DNA of 64,000 nucleotides. It comes from Burkholderiales bacterium. Its GTDB lineage: Bacteria; Pseudomonadota; Gammaproteobacteria; Burkholderiales; Burkholderiaceae_C. The stretch spans positions 248,001 to 312,000 of the forward strand of contig JACPOK010000014.1 of NCBI GenBank assembly GCA_016191525.1, in the 5' to 3' direction. The translations under genes and the position numbers were made by a program. Shown one piece after another: positions 7,924 to 16,193 of the stretch. Position 1 is the stretch's first letter; each line of letters starts with the position of its first letter. The notes under the pieces were generated by a model. That model made no database searches. It was not told the origin of the DNA and saw only the letters and a program-made list of their open reading frames with translations.

Positions 7924-10900
7924 CTAGCCCTTCGGCGGGCCATCGCCCGCCGCCTTCTTCAGCTGGTCCAGCAAGCCCTTGGCCTTTTCGGCGGCATCGG
8001 CGGGCGTGTCCTTGGGCAGGCCAGGCTTCGGCTTGGCCTTGTCCGCATCCTTGAGCAGGTCCTTGAGCGGGCTGTCCTTGCCCGGCGCGCCGGGTGCTGC
8101 ACCGGGCGGTTTGGCACCGGGTGCGCCACCGGACGGCCCGCCAGCACCGGGCGCGCCCGATGCACCGGCAGCCTGGCCAGGATCGGCACCCGGGCGCGGC
8201 CGGCCCCCCTTGGCAGCGCCCGCACCAGCGGCACCTGATTGATCAGCGCCCGAGCCGGCCGTGCCGGCTGCGTCCGCAGTTGCGCCGTCGGCGGGAATCG
8301 CGTCTGCCGGGGCGGGAGGCGGGGGCACTTCGGGAGCGGCACCCGGAGCGGTACCCGGAGCTGCACCGGGGGCTGCACCGGGGGCCGCACCAGGCGCCGC
8401 ACCGGGCGCTGCACCGGGCGCTGCACCGGGGGGCGCTGCACCGGGGGGCGCTGCACCGGGGGGCGCTGCACCGGGGGGCGCTGCACCGGGGGGCGCTGCA
8501 CCGGGGGGGGCTGCACCGGGGGCCGCACCGGGGGCCGCACCGGGAGCTGCACCGGGAGCCGCACCGGGAGCTGCACCGGGAGCTGCACCGGGAGCTGCAC
8601 CGGGCGCTGCACCGGGCGCTGCACCGGGCGCTGCACCGGGAGCTGCACCGGGCGCCGCACCGGGAGCTGCACCGGGCGCCGCACCGGGCGCTGCACCGGG
8701 CGCTGCACCGGGCGCTGCACCGGGCGCTGCACCGGGCGCTGCACCGGGAGCCGCACCGGGCGCTGCACCGGGCGCTGCGCCCGCGGCGGCGTCTGCGGGG
8801 GCCTTGGGTTTGTTGCGCTCCAGCGGTTCGCCGCCGTTCTTCTGCACTTCGGCGTCCACGATGGATTCCGCGCTCACCACGTCGGCACGCGCGACATTGG
8901 TCTCGGCCTTGGCGGCTTCGGCCTTGGCGAGCGACTCCTCGATCGCGGCCTGGCCCTTGTCGCGCTCCGCGGTGACGTCGCGCATCACATCGCGCGTGCG
9001 GTCCGAAACTTCCTGCTGGGACTTCTGCACCTGTTCGCGCAGCGCATCGTTCTGCGCCTGCACCCCCGACAGGCTTTCCTGCGACTTGGCCTTGGCGTCA
9101 TCAGCCGCCTCGCGGGCCGGTGCGATGGCTGCCTTGGCGTCCTCCACCAGTTTGTCGGTGGAGGCCCTGGCCTTCTCCAGCTCGTCGGTCTGAGCCTTGC
9201 CTGCTTCCTGCGCCTCCTTGCCGGCCCGGTTGCCGGCATCACGGGCCGATTCCAGTTCGGCCTGCAAGCCCTTGGCCGAATCGGCCAGCGCGGCAAACCC
9301 CGCGCGCGCGGACTCGGCCTGGCTGGCCGCCGCGGCGCGCGCCGATTCAAACGGGTCCATGGTGGCAGCCTGCGCGGCTGCCGCCTGGGCCTGCTGCTGG
9401 GCGGCCTTTAACGCGCCTTCCGCCTGGGCCTGCCACTTCTGCAGGTCCTGCGGCAGGCTTTCCCACGTGGAGCGGGCCTGCTTCGCCGCCGAGGCCAGCG
9501 GGCCGAGCACCGCGGATGCTTCGCCCTCGGCCTGCGACACGGCCGAGCGCAGTGGCGCGGCCCAGTCCTGTGCACCGGAACCCGTGCCCAGCCCATCCAC
9601 CTGCTGCGTGGCCGTCTGCACCAGCTTGTCCAGCAGGGCCAGGGCCTTGCCCGACACCTGGTCCACGCCCGACCGCACCTGGCCCGTGCCGTCGGTGAGC
9701 CGGCCCTTCAGGCCATCGAGCAGCGCCAGCTGGCTGTCCACCGGCGCATCGAGCTTGGCCATCATGGCCTGCACCTGGCTGCGCACCGTGGCCACGCCGG
9801 CCTTGAGCGGCTGCAGTGGCAACTGCATCTGGGCCTGCACGGTATCGATGGTGCCGTTGATCTTGGACACCACCCCATCGACCTGCTGGCGAACCGGCGC
9901 CACCAGCTTTTCCTTGAGCGATTCCACCTGCGCGCGAACCGCGGCGATCTTCTCCAGCGGCTGCGCCGCGGCGAGGAACGCATCGCGCGCCGCCCGCACC
10001 TGCGCCACCAGCTTGCGCGGCACCTCCTTCAGCTGCTCCGCCTTCTCACGCAGCGCGGCCACCACGTCGCGCAGGGCCTGCTGCGCCTTCTTCAGGGTGT
10101 CGCGCAGCTGATCCAGCACCTTCACGACTTCGGCAATGGCCTTTTTCACCGCGTCAACCGCTTGCTGCACCACGCCGCGCAGGCTCTCGACCATGCCGGA
10201 TGCCGTCTCCAGCGCGGTGGTGGCCGTGGCGCCAGCCGCCTTCACCGCGGCGCGCGCCCCGGCGATGGTCACCTGGATGCCGGGAATCATCGCCTTCACA
10301 CCCATGAACAGCGCCCGGGCCGCCACCAGCGCGAACGACTTGGTGATGTACTTGGTGCAGACCGCGATGGCGTTGTCGCAGCGCGCACTGGCCTGGTCAA
10401 GCTCCGCGCTGGCCTGGGCCAGCGTACGGTCGGCCTGCTCCACGAACGGCGGGATGCGCGCCTTGATGTCCTCGATCAGCGCCTTGGCCTCGTCGATCTG
10501 CGCGAATACCGGGTCAAAGCGCGCGGGCAGTGCCTCCAGGGTGGCCTGCAGCGTATCGATCTCGGCGAGAACCTCGTCCAGCGCCTCGATCAGCACCGTC
10601 ACGGCCTTGTCCACGCTGTCCACCACCGCGTCGATCACCGCCAGGATTTTCTCCACCACGGTTTCCAGCCGGCTGATCTGGGCCTCGATGGCATCCAGCA
10701 CCTTGCGCACCGCGTCGCTGATGGCGTCGATGCGTTCCAGCACGCCATCGATGGCCGTGTCCACCGCCGCCAGCGCTGCATACACCGGCTGCGCCAGCGC
10801 CGTCACCTGTTCCTTGAGCGCCGCCACTTCAGCGGCCACGGCCTGCACCTGCGCATCGACCGCGTTCACCGTGGTGTCCACGCGGCCGATCACCGCATCG

Positions 10901-11649
10901 AGCGCGTCGGACACTTCCTTGCGCAAGCTCTTGACGGTCGTGCCGATGGCCTCCAGCGCCGTCGTCAGCTCCTGCGCCGCGCCGTCCACGGCGCCGAGGA
11001 TCGTGCCGGTGGCGCCGCGGATATCGCCGTCGGTGGTTTGCACCTCGCCCTGGAAACGCTGCAGGGCCGCCTTGGCCTCGGCCCGGATGGCCGACTGCCC
11101 GGCCGGCGTGGTGGCGGCCGAGAGCTGCCGTTGCAGCGGGCCCAGTGCGGCGGCGAACGCGGTGGCGCGCGGCTGCAGGCCGGTGGCCTTTTCCATCAGC
11201 CCCTGGCCCGCCGTCGCGGCCGATTGCAATTGCGCCGTCACGCCCGCGAAATCGGGGCGGATCGCCGCCAGCCGGGCGGGCAGGCCCGTCACCAGCGTGG
11301 CCACGCCCTGCACGTCCGACGGGATCGCGGCCAGCCCCTGCCCTGCGGCGACGATGCGCGGGCCGGCCTCGGTGGCCGTGGTCAGCAGATTGCCCAGGCT
11401 GGTCTGCAGGTTGCCCAGCGCCGTGGTGAGCTGGCCGACGATGGCCATCGGGTCGATCGTGATGCCCAGTTCGCCCAGCCTGGCTGCCACGTCGCTGATC
11501 TGGCCGGAGACAGTCGTGATGGCCGTGCCCGCGTCCTGCACGCCGGCCGCCAGCTCGGTAGTGAGCGTGGTGCCGGCGGTGGAGACCGCCTCCGAAACCT
11601 GGGCTGCGCCTTCACTGATCGCGGTGGTGGCCTTGGTGATGAATTGCAT
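7924..11649 (-). CDS. 1,241-residue helical/coiled-coil protein with long GAAP repeat tract, unknown function
   Basis: I do not recognise a characterised family. Residues 1-950 are almost entirely predicted amphipathic helix with heptad-like Ala/Val/Leu spacing and apolipoprotein-like stretches (for example VDAQVQAVAAEVAALKEQV). A more hydrophobic segment at about 435-475 (FALVAARALFMGVKAMIPG) could touch membrane. Residues about 956-1105 are tandem GAAP or PGAAP units encoded by 12- and 15-base repeats. The C-terminus is charged and rich in Pro, Lys and Asp (KPKPGLPKDTPADAAEK). There is no signal peptide. It lies 7 bases downstream of another unknown gene on the same strand, so the two probably form one unit. 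Candidate roles are a scaffold, or a secreted or pore-forming effector. These are guesses. Confidence 0.8.
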   Translation of the reverse strand: MQFITKATTAISEGAAQVSEAVSTAGTTLTTELAAGVQDAGTAITTVSGQISDVAARLGELGITIDPMAIVGQLTTALGNLQTSLGNLLTTATEAGPRIVAAGQGLAAIPSDVQGVATLVTGLPARLAAIRPDFAGVTAQLQSAATAGQGLMEKATGLQPRATAFAAALGPLQRQLSAATTPAGQSAIRAEAKAALQRFQGEVQTTDGDIRGATGTILGAVDGAAQELTTALEAIGTTVKSLRKEVSDALDAVIGRVDTTVNAVDAQVQAVAAEVAALKEQVTALAQPVYAALAAVDTAIDGVLERIDAISDAVRKVLDAIEAQISRLETVVEKILAVIDAVVDSVDKAVTVLIEALDEVLAEIDTLQATLEALPARFDPVFAQIDEAKALIEDIKARIPPFVEQADRTLAQASAELDQASARCDNAIAVCTKYITKSFALVAARALFMGVKAMIPGIQVTIAGARAAVKAAGATATTALETASGMVESLRGVVQQAVDAVKKAIAEVVKVLDQLRDTLKKAQQALRDVVAALREKAEQLKEVPRKLVAQVRAARDAFLAAAQPLEKIAAVRAQVESLKEKLVAPVRQQVDGVVSKINGTIDTVQAQMQLPLQPLKAGVATVRSQVQAMMAKLDAPVDSQLALLDGLKGRLTDGTGQVRSGVDQVSGKALALLDKLVQTATQQVDGLGTGSGAQDWAAPLRSAVSQAEGEASAVLGPLASAAKQARSTWESLPQDLQKWQAQAEGALKAAQQQAQAAAAQAATMDPFESARAAAASQAESARAGFAALADSAKGLQAELESARDAGNRAGKEAQEAGKAQTDELEKARASTDKLVEDAKAAIAPAREAADDAKAKSQESLSGVQAQNDALREQVQKSQQEVSDRTRDVMRDVTAERDKGQAAIEESLAKAEAAKAETNVARADVVSAESIVDAEVQKNGGEPLERNKPKAPADAAAGAAPGAAPGAAPGAAPGAAPGAAPGAAPGAAPGAAPGAAPGAAPGAAPGAAPGAAPGAAPGAAPGAAPGAAPGAAPGAAPGAAPGAAPGAAPPGAAPPGAAPPGAAPPGAAPPGAAPPGAAPGAAPGAAPGAAPGAAPGAAPGTAPGAAPEVPPPPAPADAIPADGATADAAGTAGSGADQSGAAGAGAAKGGRPRPGADPGQAAGASGAPGAGGPSGGAPGAKPPGAAPGAPGKDSPLKDLLKDADKAKPKPGLPKDTPADAAEKAKGLLDQLKKAAGDGPPKG
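8338..8783 (-). repeat. 12-/15-bp tandem repeat array encoding GAAP/PGAAP
   Basis: About 445 bases are built from the unit GCACCGGGCGCT and close variants. Six consecutive 15-base units (8426-8520) add an extra Pro codon. The array is inside the large coiled-coil gene and encodes a Pro-Ala-Gly linker. It contains one run of eight G at 8503-8510, where neighbouring units have six. Because the unit lacks stop codons, other reading frames are open here too. There are no unique spacers, so it is not a CRISPR array. Confidence 0.95.
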
Positions 11650-11656
11650 GCGGGGC

Positions 11657-12328
11657 TTACAGGCTGTCCAGCGTGGCGGTGACGGAGGCGCTGACGTCTG
11701 TCATGGCCGTCGTGATGGCGGGCACCTTCGAAGGCGTGGGCGCCAGCGACACCGGCTGCAGCTTGATCTGGCCGATGGTGATGTCCACCTGCTCCAGCGA
11801 CTGTTCGATCTCGGGCAGCACGTCGGCGCCTTCGATCTGCACTTCCTCCAGCAGCGGCAGCAGCGGCACTTCCGGCGCCGCGATGGCGGAAAGGATCTGC
11901 GACACCGGCACGGCCGGCGGGTTGACCACCGCTGCCACCGCGGGCGCAGCGGGCATTACCGCGGGTGACGACGCTTCCAGGCTCTGGAGCGCCACCACGG
12001 CACCGCGTGCCATGCAGGCCGCCAGCCTGCGCAGCACCTCGTCATCGCTCCAGGAATACACGGGCGTGGACGGCTCGCTCTTTTGCAGCGCGCGGCGCAG
12101 CGCCATCAGGCTGTCCACGTCCTGCCGCCAGAACCGCAGGAAGGCCTCGGCGTCGTCCGCGCGCGAGAACGCAAGCCGCTTGCCCTGCCGGGCGTCGAAC
12201 TGCGTGGCCGTGGTGAGCGCGGCCGCTGCCTTGGCGGCCGTGCCCGGCACGGCCACGTGCAGGCCCAGGCTGTCGTACAGCCAGATCAGCAAGGCATTGC
12301 GGCGCAGCGTGGCGAGGGGGACACTCAT
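11657..12328 (-). CDS. Hypothetical protein, partner of the GAAP-repeat protein
   Basis: The product has 223 residues from the ATG at 12328 (MSVPLATLRRNALLIWLYDSLG). The upstream ATG at 12373 would overlap the divergent methyltransferase gene and is less likely. The N-terminal 110 residues are mostly helical with Arg/Trp-rich patches (DAEAFLRFWRQDVDSLMALRR). The rest is Pro/Ala/Val-rich and ends in low-complexity Ala/Thr/Val. There is no signal peptide and no recognised domain. It is 7 bases upstream of the 1,241-residue protein and only 25 bases from the divergent methyltransferase start, so both promoters must be packed into that gap or overlap coding sequence. Confidence 0.75.
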   Translation of the reverse strand: MSVPLATLRRNALLIWLYDSLGLHVAVPGTAAKAAAALTTATQFDARQGKRLAFSRADDAEAFLRFWRQDVDSLMALRRALQKSEPSTPVYSWSDDEVLRRLAACMARGAVVALQSLEASSPAVMPAAPAVAAVVNPPAVPVSQILSAIAAPEVPLLPLLEEVQIEGADVLPEIEQSLEQVDITIGQIKLQPVSLAPTPSKVPAITTAMTDVSASVTATLDSL

Positions 12329-12353
12329 CACGGACCATTGTAGAGTCGGGGCC

Positions 12354-12965
12354 ATGGGCGCGATCACCTCCAACAGCGGCTATGCCGAAGCCGCGCAAAC
12401 CCTTGCCGGCCAGTACGAAGCCCTGAGTTTCGAGCAGGTTCACGCGCCGGTGCTTGCGCTCTTTCCCGCGCCGCCGGCCGCGGTTCTTGACATCGGCGCG
12501 GGCAGCGGCCGCGATGCGGCGGCCCTGGCCCGGCGCGGCCACCGGGTCACAGCCGCCGAACCCACGCAGCAGCTGCGGGCCTATGGCGAGCAGGCCCACG
12601 CCGCCCTGGGCATCCGCTGGATGGACGATATGCTGCCGAACCTGCCCGCCGTGCGCGCCCTCGGCGAGCGCTTCGACCTTATCCTGCTCACGGCTGTGTG
12701 GATGCACCTGGAAGAAGGCGAGCGCGATGAGGCCATGGCCGCGCTGGCCGCGCTGCTGGCGCCCGGCGGCCGCATTTCGATGAGCCTGCGCCACGGGCCG
12801 GTGCCCGAAGGCCGGCGCATGTTTGAAGTCAGCGCAGAGGAAACCACCGCGCTGGCGCGGCGCCACGGCCTTGCAGCCGTGCACAGCGTGGCCGCCCCTG
12901 ACGCCCAGGGCCGGGCGGACGTCCGCTGGACCTTCCTGGTGCTTCAGGCCTGCCAGACGCCGTAG
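12354..12965 (+). CDS. Class I SAM-dependent methyltransferase
   Basis: The product has 203 residues. AdoMet-binding motif I is DIGAGSGRDAAALARRGH (about 45-62), with an acidic residue ending the next strand (TAAEPTQQL). Motif post-I/II is FDLILLTAVWMHLE, and motif III is LAPGGRISMSLRHGP. This is the Methyltransf_11/25 fold. The substrate is unknown. The longer open frame extending to 11673 is antisense to the neighbouring unknown gene and is not coding. The gene is convergent with, and overlaps by 22 bases, the GIY-YIG-like gene. Confidence 0.88.
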   Translation: MGAITSNSGYAEAAQTLAGQYEALSFEQVHAPVLALFPAPPAAVLDIGAGSGRDAAALARRGHRVTAAEPTQQLRAYGEQAHAALGIRWMDDMLPNLPAVRALGERFDLILLTAVWMHLEEGERDEAMAALAALLAPGGRISMSLRHGPVPEGRRMFEVSAEETTALARRHGLAAVHSVAAPDAQGRADVRWTFLVLQACQTP

Positions 12966-13270
12966 CCGGCACGGCGCAGCGCGATGCCCAGCTCCACCTC
13001 CATCTCGCGCGCCGCTTCATAGGGCATGGGGTTGTAGCGTTCGTACAGCGCCGGCAGAAGGTGCAGGCCGTGGTCGCGCACATAGGTGTTGGCCTGGATG
13101 CCGGCCTTGTGCTTGTCAAAGCGCACGTCGGGGTCCAGCCCCGTCATGCCCACATAGACGAACGGCTTGCCCAGCTGGTAGTCGGGGTTGGCCTTGCGGA
13201 AACGCGCGGCGTTCCAGACCTGGTCGGCCAGTTCCACCACATACACATGGTAGTGCGGCCTACGCGCCAT
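12944..13270 (-). CDS. Small GIY-YIG-like nuclease-fold protein
   Basis: The product has 108 residues. It has the two strands that define a GIY-YIG core, in the order YVYVVEL and PFVYVGMTGLDPDVRFDKHKAG, with a 20-residue insert between them (NAARFRKANPDYQLGK). An Arg and a Glu follow at plausible positions (Arg in DVRFDKH, Glu in AAREMEVELG). I therefore call it GIY-YIG-like, but nuclease activity is not demonstrated. Its start overlaps the stop of the upstream thioesterase gene by 11 bases, indicating coupled translation. Confidence 0.65.
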   Translation of the reverse strand: MARRPHYHVYVVELADQVWNAARFRKANPDYQLGKPFVYVGMTGLDPDVRFDKHKAGIQANTYVRDHGLHLLPALYERYNPMPYEAAREMEVELGIALRRAGYGVWQA

Positions 13271-13667
13271 CGAGCAGCAGCTGCGTCTGCGTGACCACCG
13301 CGCACAGCTTGCCTTCCTGGGAGCGGATCGAGGTCTGCCAGACCATGGTGGTGCGGCCGCGGTGCAGCGCCACGCATTCGGCCGTGACGGTGGTGTCCAC
13401 CCGCGCGGCGCCGATGAACTTGGTGCTGGAATCGGTGGTGGTGGTGCGCTTGCCCTGCGGCATGTTCAGTACAGTCCCCACGGCGCCCAGCGTGTCGGCA
13501 AAAGCCATGTAGGCGCCGCCGTGAAGAATGCCGCCTGCAGTGCACAGGTCGGGCCGCACGCGCATCGTAGCCACCACCCGCTCGCCTGACAGCTCGCTGA
13601 CCTGCACGCCCATCAGCCCGGGGAACAGCGGCGCAAGCAGCTTCTGGATAGCTTCGGTGTCAAGCAT
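13260..13667 (-). CDS. PaaI-family hotdog-fold thioesterase
   Basis: The product has 135 residues from the ATG at 13667, preceded by GAGGAG with 6 bases of spacing. It has the hotdog signature HGGAYMAFADTLGAVGT with the preceding Gly-rich turn (CTAGGILHGG), as in PaaI/YbgC-like acyl-CoA thioesterases, and later DSSTKFIGAARVDTTVTAEC. It should hydrolyse an aryl- or acyl-CoA. Family members in this position often act on phenylacetyl- or hydroxybenzoyl-type CoA esters. The longer frame to 13751 has no ribosome site. The gene diverges from the AraC gene and overlaps the GIY-YIG-like gene. Confidence 0.88.
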   Translation of the reverse strand: MLDTEAIQKLLAPLFPGLMGVQVSELSGERVVATMRVRPDLCTAGGILHGGAYMAFADTLGAVGTVLNMPQGKRTTTTDSSTKFIGAARVDTTVTAECVALHRGRTTMVWQTSIRSQEGKLCAVVTQTQLLLDGA

Positions 13668-13743
13668 GGCGGTCTCCTCGTGTTGCAGGCACTTTAGCAA
13701 TTTCCGCCGCTTGCGCGTAAGACCCGGCCAGCCCGCCCGACTG

Positions 13744-14577
13744 ATGCGCATGAGCGACCCCTACGACCTGTTCCTGGACCCCACCGCGTTCAACGCGGAA
13801 GTGATCTTCGTCGGCACGCGCTGCGGCCGCGAGAACCTGCTGCACAAGTACACCACCGGCACGATCCACTTTGTGCGTGGCGGCCGCGCGCGCGTCGACC
13901 TGCCCTGCGGCACGGCGGCCACGATCGAGGAGCCTTCGCTGGTTTTCTTTCCCCGGCCGCACGAACACCGCGTGCAGCCCGCCGACGACGGCGGCATCGA
14001 GCTGGTGTGCGCGATCGCGACCTTCGGCGATGCCTTCCGGCGCGCCATCGCGCTGTCTTTCCCCGACATGGTGGTGCTGCCGCTGGCGCGGCTGGAAGCC
14101 ATCCGCCACACGCTGGAGGCGTTCTTCGCCGAGGCCGCATCGCAGGCGCCGGGCAGCCGGCAAATGGCGGACAAGCTGTGCGGCATCCTGCTGGCCTACC
14201 TGGCGCGGCACCTGTTCGAGCAGGGGCGCCAGCAAAGCCCGCCGGCCACCGGCCTCATCGCCGCCGCCTGCGACAAGCGCATCGCCTGCGCCATCGCGGC
14301 CATCCACAGCCGGTTCGAGGACGTGCTGGACCTGGAGACGCTGGCACGCGGCGTGGGCATGTCGCGCACCCGCTTCGTCGAGCTGTTCGGCCGGCTGGTA
14401 GGCACCAGCCCGCACAACTACCTGGTCAATTACCGCATCGGCATGGCGCAGCAGATGCTGGCCACCCGGCTGCCGGTCAAGACCGTCGCCGCGCGCGTGG
14501 GCTACGGCACCACGTCGGCGTTCGTGCGCAAGTTCAAACAAGTGGTGGGTGTGTCGCCCGGCGCCTGGGCCAAGTAG
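13744..14577 (+). CDS. AraC-family transcriptional regulator with cupin sensor domain
   Basis: The product has 277 residues from the ATG at 13744. A second ATG at 13750 is equally possible, and neither has a good Shine-Dalgarno. The N-terminal half is a cupin-type ligand domain (GTIHFVRGGRARVDLPCG, PSLVFFPRPHEHRV). The C-terminal 100 residues carry two helix-turn-helix units (LETLARGVGMSRTRFVELFGR and VAARVGYGTTSAFVRKFKQ). It belongs to the branch that senses small aromatics or stress signals. The divergent thioesterase lies 76 bases away and is a plausible target. Downstream is a separate EF-hand gene. Confidence 0.9.
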   Translation: MRMSDPYDLFLDPTAFNAEVIFVGTRCGRENLLHKYTTGTIHFVRGGRARVDLPCGTAATIEEPSLVFFPRPHEHRVQPADDGGIELVCAIATFGDAFRRAIALSFPDMVVLPLARLEAIRHTLEAFFAEAASQAPGSRQMADKLCGILLAYLARHLFEQGRQQSPPATGLIAAACDKRIACAIAAIHSRFEDVLDLETLARGVGMSRTRFVELFGRLVGTSPHNYLVNYRIGMAQQMLATRLPVKTVAARVGYGTTSAFVRKFKQVVGVSPGAWAK

Positions 14578-14701
14578 CGCGGGACGAAAGCGCAACGCTT
14601 CGGAACGATCGGGCAACTCCGGCGCGGCGCCTCCCGGCAAAGTACCTGTGCAGTCTTTGCAACCCTTCCTCAACCCCTTCCTTTATCTGGAGACTCCTGA
14701 A

Positions 14702-14986
14702 ATGAACGTCAAGCAAATCACCGGCGCCATCGCCGTCGCAGCCACCCTGTTCACCGCCGGCGGCGCGCTGGCCCAGCCGGCCAACGCCGAATTCTTCCCC
14801 TTCAGCGAAATCATGTCGATGAAGATGATGGACAAGAACAAGGACGGCATGGTGTCCAAGCAGGAATTCATGGACATGATGTCCATGGCCTGGGACATGA
14901 ACTACAAGAAGATGAACGGCAAGGCCGGCATGATGGACGACGCCCAGATGAAGCAGTTCCTGATGTACCTGAAGGCCGGCGGCTGA
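14702..14986 (+). CDS. Secreted single EF-hand protein
   Basis: The product has 94 residues with GGAG 9 bases upstream of the ATG. A Sec signal peptide ends near ALA-QPANA (residue 24). A canonical 12-residue EF-hand loop, DKNKDGMVSKQE, covers residues 44-55, with Asp, Asn, Asp, Gly and Glu at the coordinating positions. The mature part is very Met- and Lys-rich. It probably binds Ca in the periplasm. The role is unknown. A strong intrinsic terminator follows 26 bases after the stop, so it is a monocistronic unit. Confidence 0.88.
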   Translation: MNVKQITGAIAVAATLFTAGGALAQPANAEFFPFSEIMSMKMMDKNKDGMVSKQEFMDMMSMAWDMNYKKMNGKAGMMDDAQMKQFLMYLKAGG

Positions 14987-15011
14987 ACCCGCTTTTCTCG
15001 CCAGTACCAAC

Positions 15012-15036
15012 GGGGCCCGCAAGGGCCCTTTTTTTT
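15012..15036 (+). terminator. Intrinsic terminator after EF-hand gene
   Basis: A GGGGCCC/GGGCCC stem with a GCAA loop is followed directly by eight T. It lies 26 bases past the EF-hand stop codon. Confidence 0.9.
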
Positions 15037-15127
15037 CGCGCGTGGGACTGCGACTACACCACGCCCGGATGCCTTCCCACGGCCCGCGCGCCAACTCGTG
15101 CTTAAGGTGGTCCCAACAAGGACCGCC

Positions 15128-15760
15128 ATGCAGAGAACCGTTCGCCCGCCCCGCCACTTCTCGATGCTGCGGGGCTTCCACCTCGCCGACTTCTTCACGC
15201 TGGGCAATGCGGCCTGCGGCGTGGGCGCGGTGTTTTTCGCCATGCTCTACATGGCCGGCAAGCTGCCGTTTCATTTCTTCGCGGCGGCGGCCCTGGCGCC
15301 GGCTGCCTTCATCTTCGACGTGCTGGACGGGCGCATCGCGCGAGCGCGGCACCAGCACTCGGCACTGGGCCGCGAACTGGATTCGCTTTCCGACGTGATC
15401 TCTTTTGGTGTCGCACCAGCGGCGCTGGGCTTCGCCGCCGGGCTGGACGGCGGCTGGGATGCCGCGGCACTCATCTACTTCGTCTGCTGTGGCGTCAGCC
15501 GGCTGGCGCGCTACAACGTCACGGCCGAATCACTCTCGGGCTCTGAAGGCAAGGTGAAGTACTTCGAAGGCACGCCGATTCCCACCAGTGTGATCATCAC
15601 CGGCGTGCTGGCACTTGCGGCGTGGCAAGGGCGCACAGGGGATGAAATCTATGGCGGGGCCTGGGCCATCGGCCCGTGGGAGCTGCACCTGATGTCGCTG
15701 CTGTTCGTGCTGTCTGGCAGCCTGATGATCAGCAAGACGCTGCGCATCCCCAAGCTATAG
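15128..15760 (+). CDS. pssA: CDP-alcohol phosphatidyltransferase, probable phosphatidylserine synthase
   Basis: The product has 210 residues from the ATG at 15128, which has AAGGA 5 bases upstream. An in-frame ATG at 15098 lacks one. The family signature is perfect: DG-x2-AR-x8-G-x3-D-x3-D spans DGRIARARHQHSALG to DSLSD. Six to eight hydrophobic segments follow. It transfers a phosphatidyl group from CDP-diacylglycerol to an alcohol. The LADFFTLGNAACG start and length fit PssA-type phosphatidylserine synthases, which supply phosphatidylethanolamine. The choice of alcohol is inferred from overall similarity. The stop codon lies in a small GCTATAGC palindrome. Confidence 0.85.
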   Translation: MQRTVRPPRHFSMLRGFHLADFFTLGNAACGVGAVFFAMLYMAGKLPFHFFAAAALAPAAFIFDVLDGRIARARHQHSALGRELDSLSDVISFGVAPAALGFAAGLDGGWDAAALIYFVCCGVSRLARYNVTAESLSGSEGKVKYFEGTPIPTSVIITGVLALAAWQGRTGDEIYGGAWAIGPWELHLMSLLFVLSGSLMISKTLRIPKL

Positions 15761-15793
15761 CTGCAAGCGCCACCAGTCGCCCCCGAGCGCAGC

Positions 15794-16105
15794 CTATGTC
15801 AAGCGCGCCAGTGCGATTGCATCGCGTGCCTGCAGCAGGGCGTTGATGGCCGCGTCGGCCGGCGAGCGGCACAGGCCTTCCTGGTGGTAGTGCAGGTTCT
15901 CGAACACCAGCGCGACCGAGGGGCAGGCCCGCAGCACGGTTTCCAGCCCCGCGTCATGCGGCGAGGCGGCCAGCTCGCTGGCCAGGTGGTTGACTACCGA
16001 ACGATATTGTTCGGCGTCCACGGCCACCGCGCTGTTTTCCAGCCGTTCAAGCACACGGGCCAGCACGACCAGGTTCTTGTTGAGGATCAGCGGAGGGTTG
16101 CTCAT
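15794..16105 (-). CDS. Small conserved hypothetical helical protein
   Basis: The product has 103 residues and is all-helical in appearance, with no signal peptide or recognised motif (LVVLARVLERLENSAVAVDAE, YRSVVNHLASELAAS). The codon usage and Lys-poor, Leu/Ala-rich composition fit a cytoplasmic protein of this genome. It is the last of three collinear minus-strand genes (tandem-FHA protein, 213-residue protein, this one), which suggests but does not prove a joint role. It converges with the phosphatidyltransferase gene. Confidence 0.7.
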   Translation of the reverse strand: MSNPPLILNKNLVVLARVLERLENSAVAVDAEQYRSVVNHLASELAASPHDAGLETVLRACPSVALVFENLHYHQEGLCRSPADAAINALLQARDAIALARLT

Positions 16106-16193
16106 GCCCTGAGCTTGCGCCAGGGCGGCAGGTTGCGGGGTAGGCGCGGCGTCCGGCCTGGCACCAGCCGTGTCCTACCCGCCGCATGGCCCG

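Noticed and set aside
8338..8783. Possible CRISPR-like array
   Set aside because: Units are strictly tandem and contiguous with no spacers, and are in frame inside a gene.
8239..9411. Plus-strand frames rich in CTGG/RTGG or GAAP through the repeat array
   Set aside because: A 12-base repeat lacking stops leaves all frames open. Only the minus-strand frame continues into a long protein on both sides.
10136..11968. Antisense open frame of 610 codons opposite the coiled-coil gene
   Set aside because: Ser/Thr/Ala-rich shadow without a start context or domain. The minus-strand frame has coherent helical protein character.
15756..15780. Sixth copy of the hairpin element at the end of the phosphatidyltransferase gene
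   Set aside because: GCTATAGCTGCAAGCGCCACCAG resembles part of the element, but the purine block and full hairpin are missing, so it is not counted.
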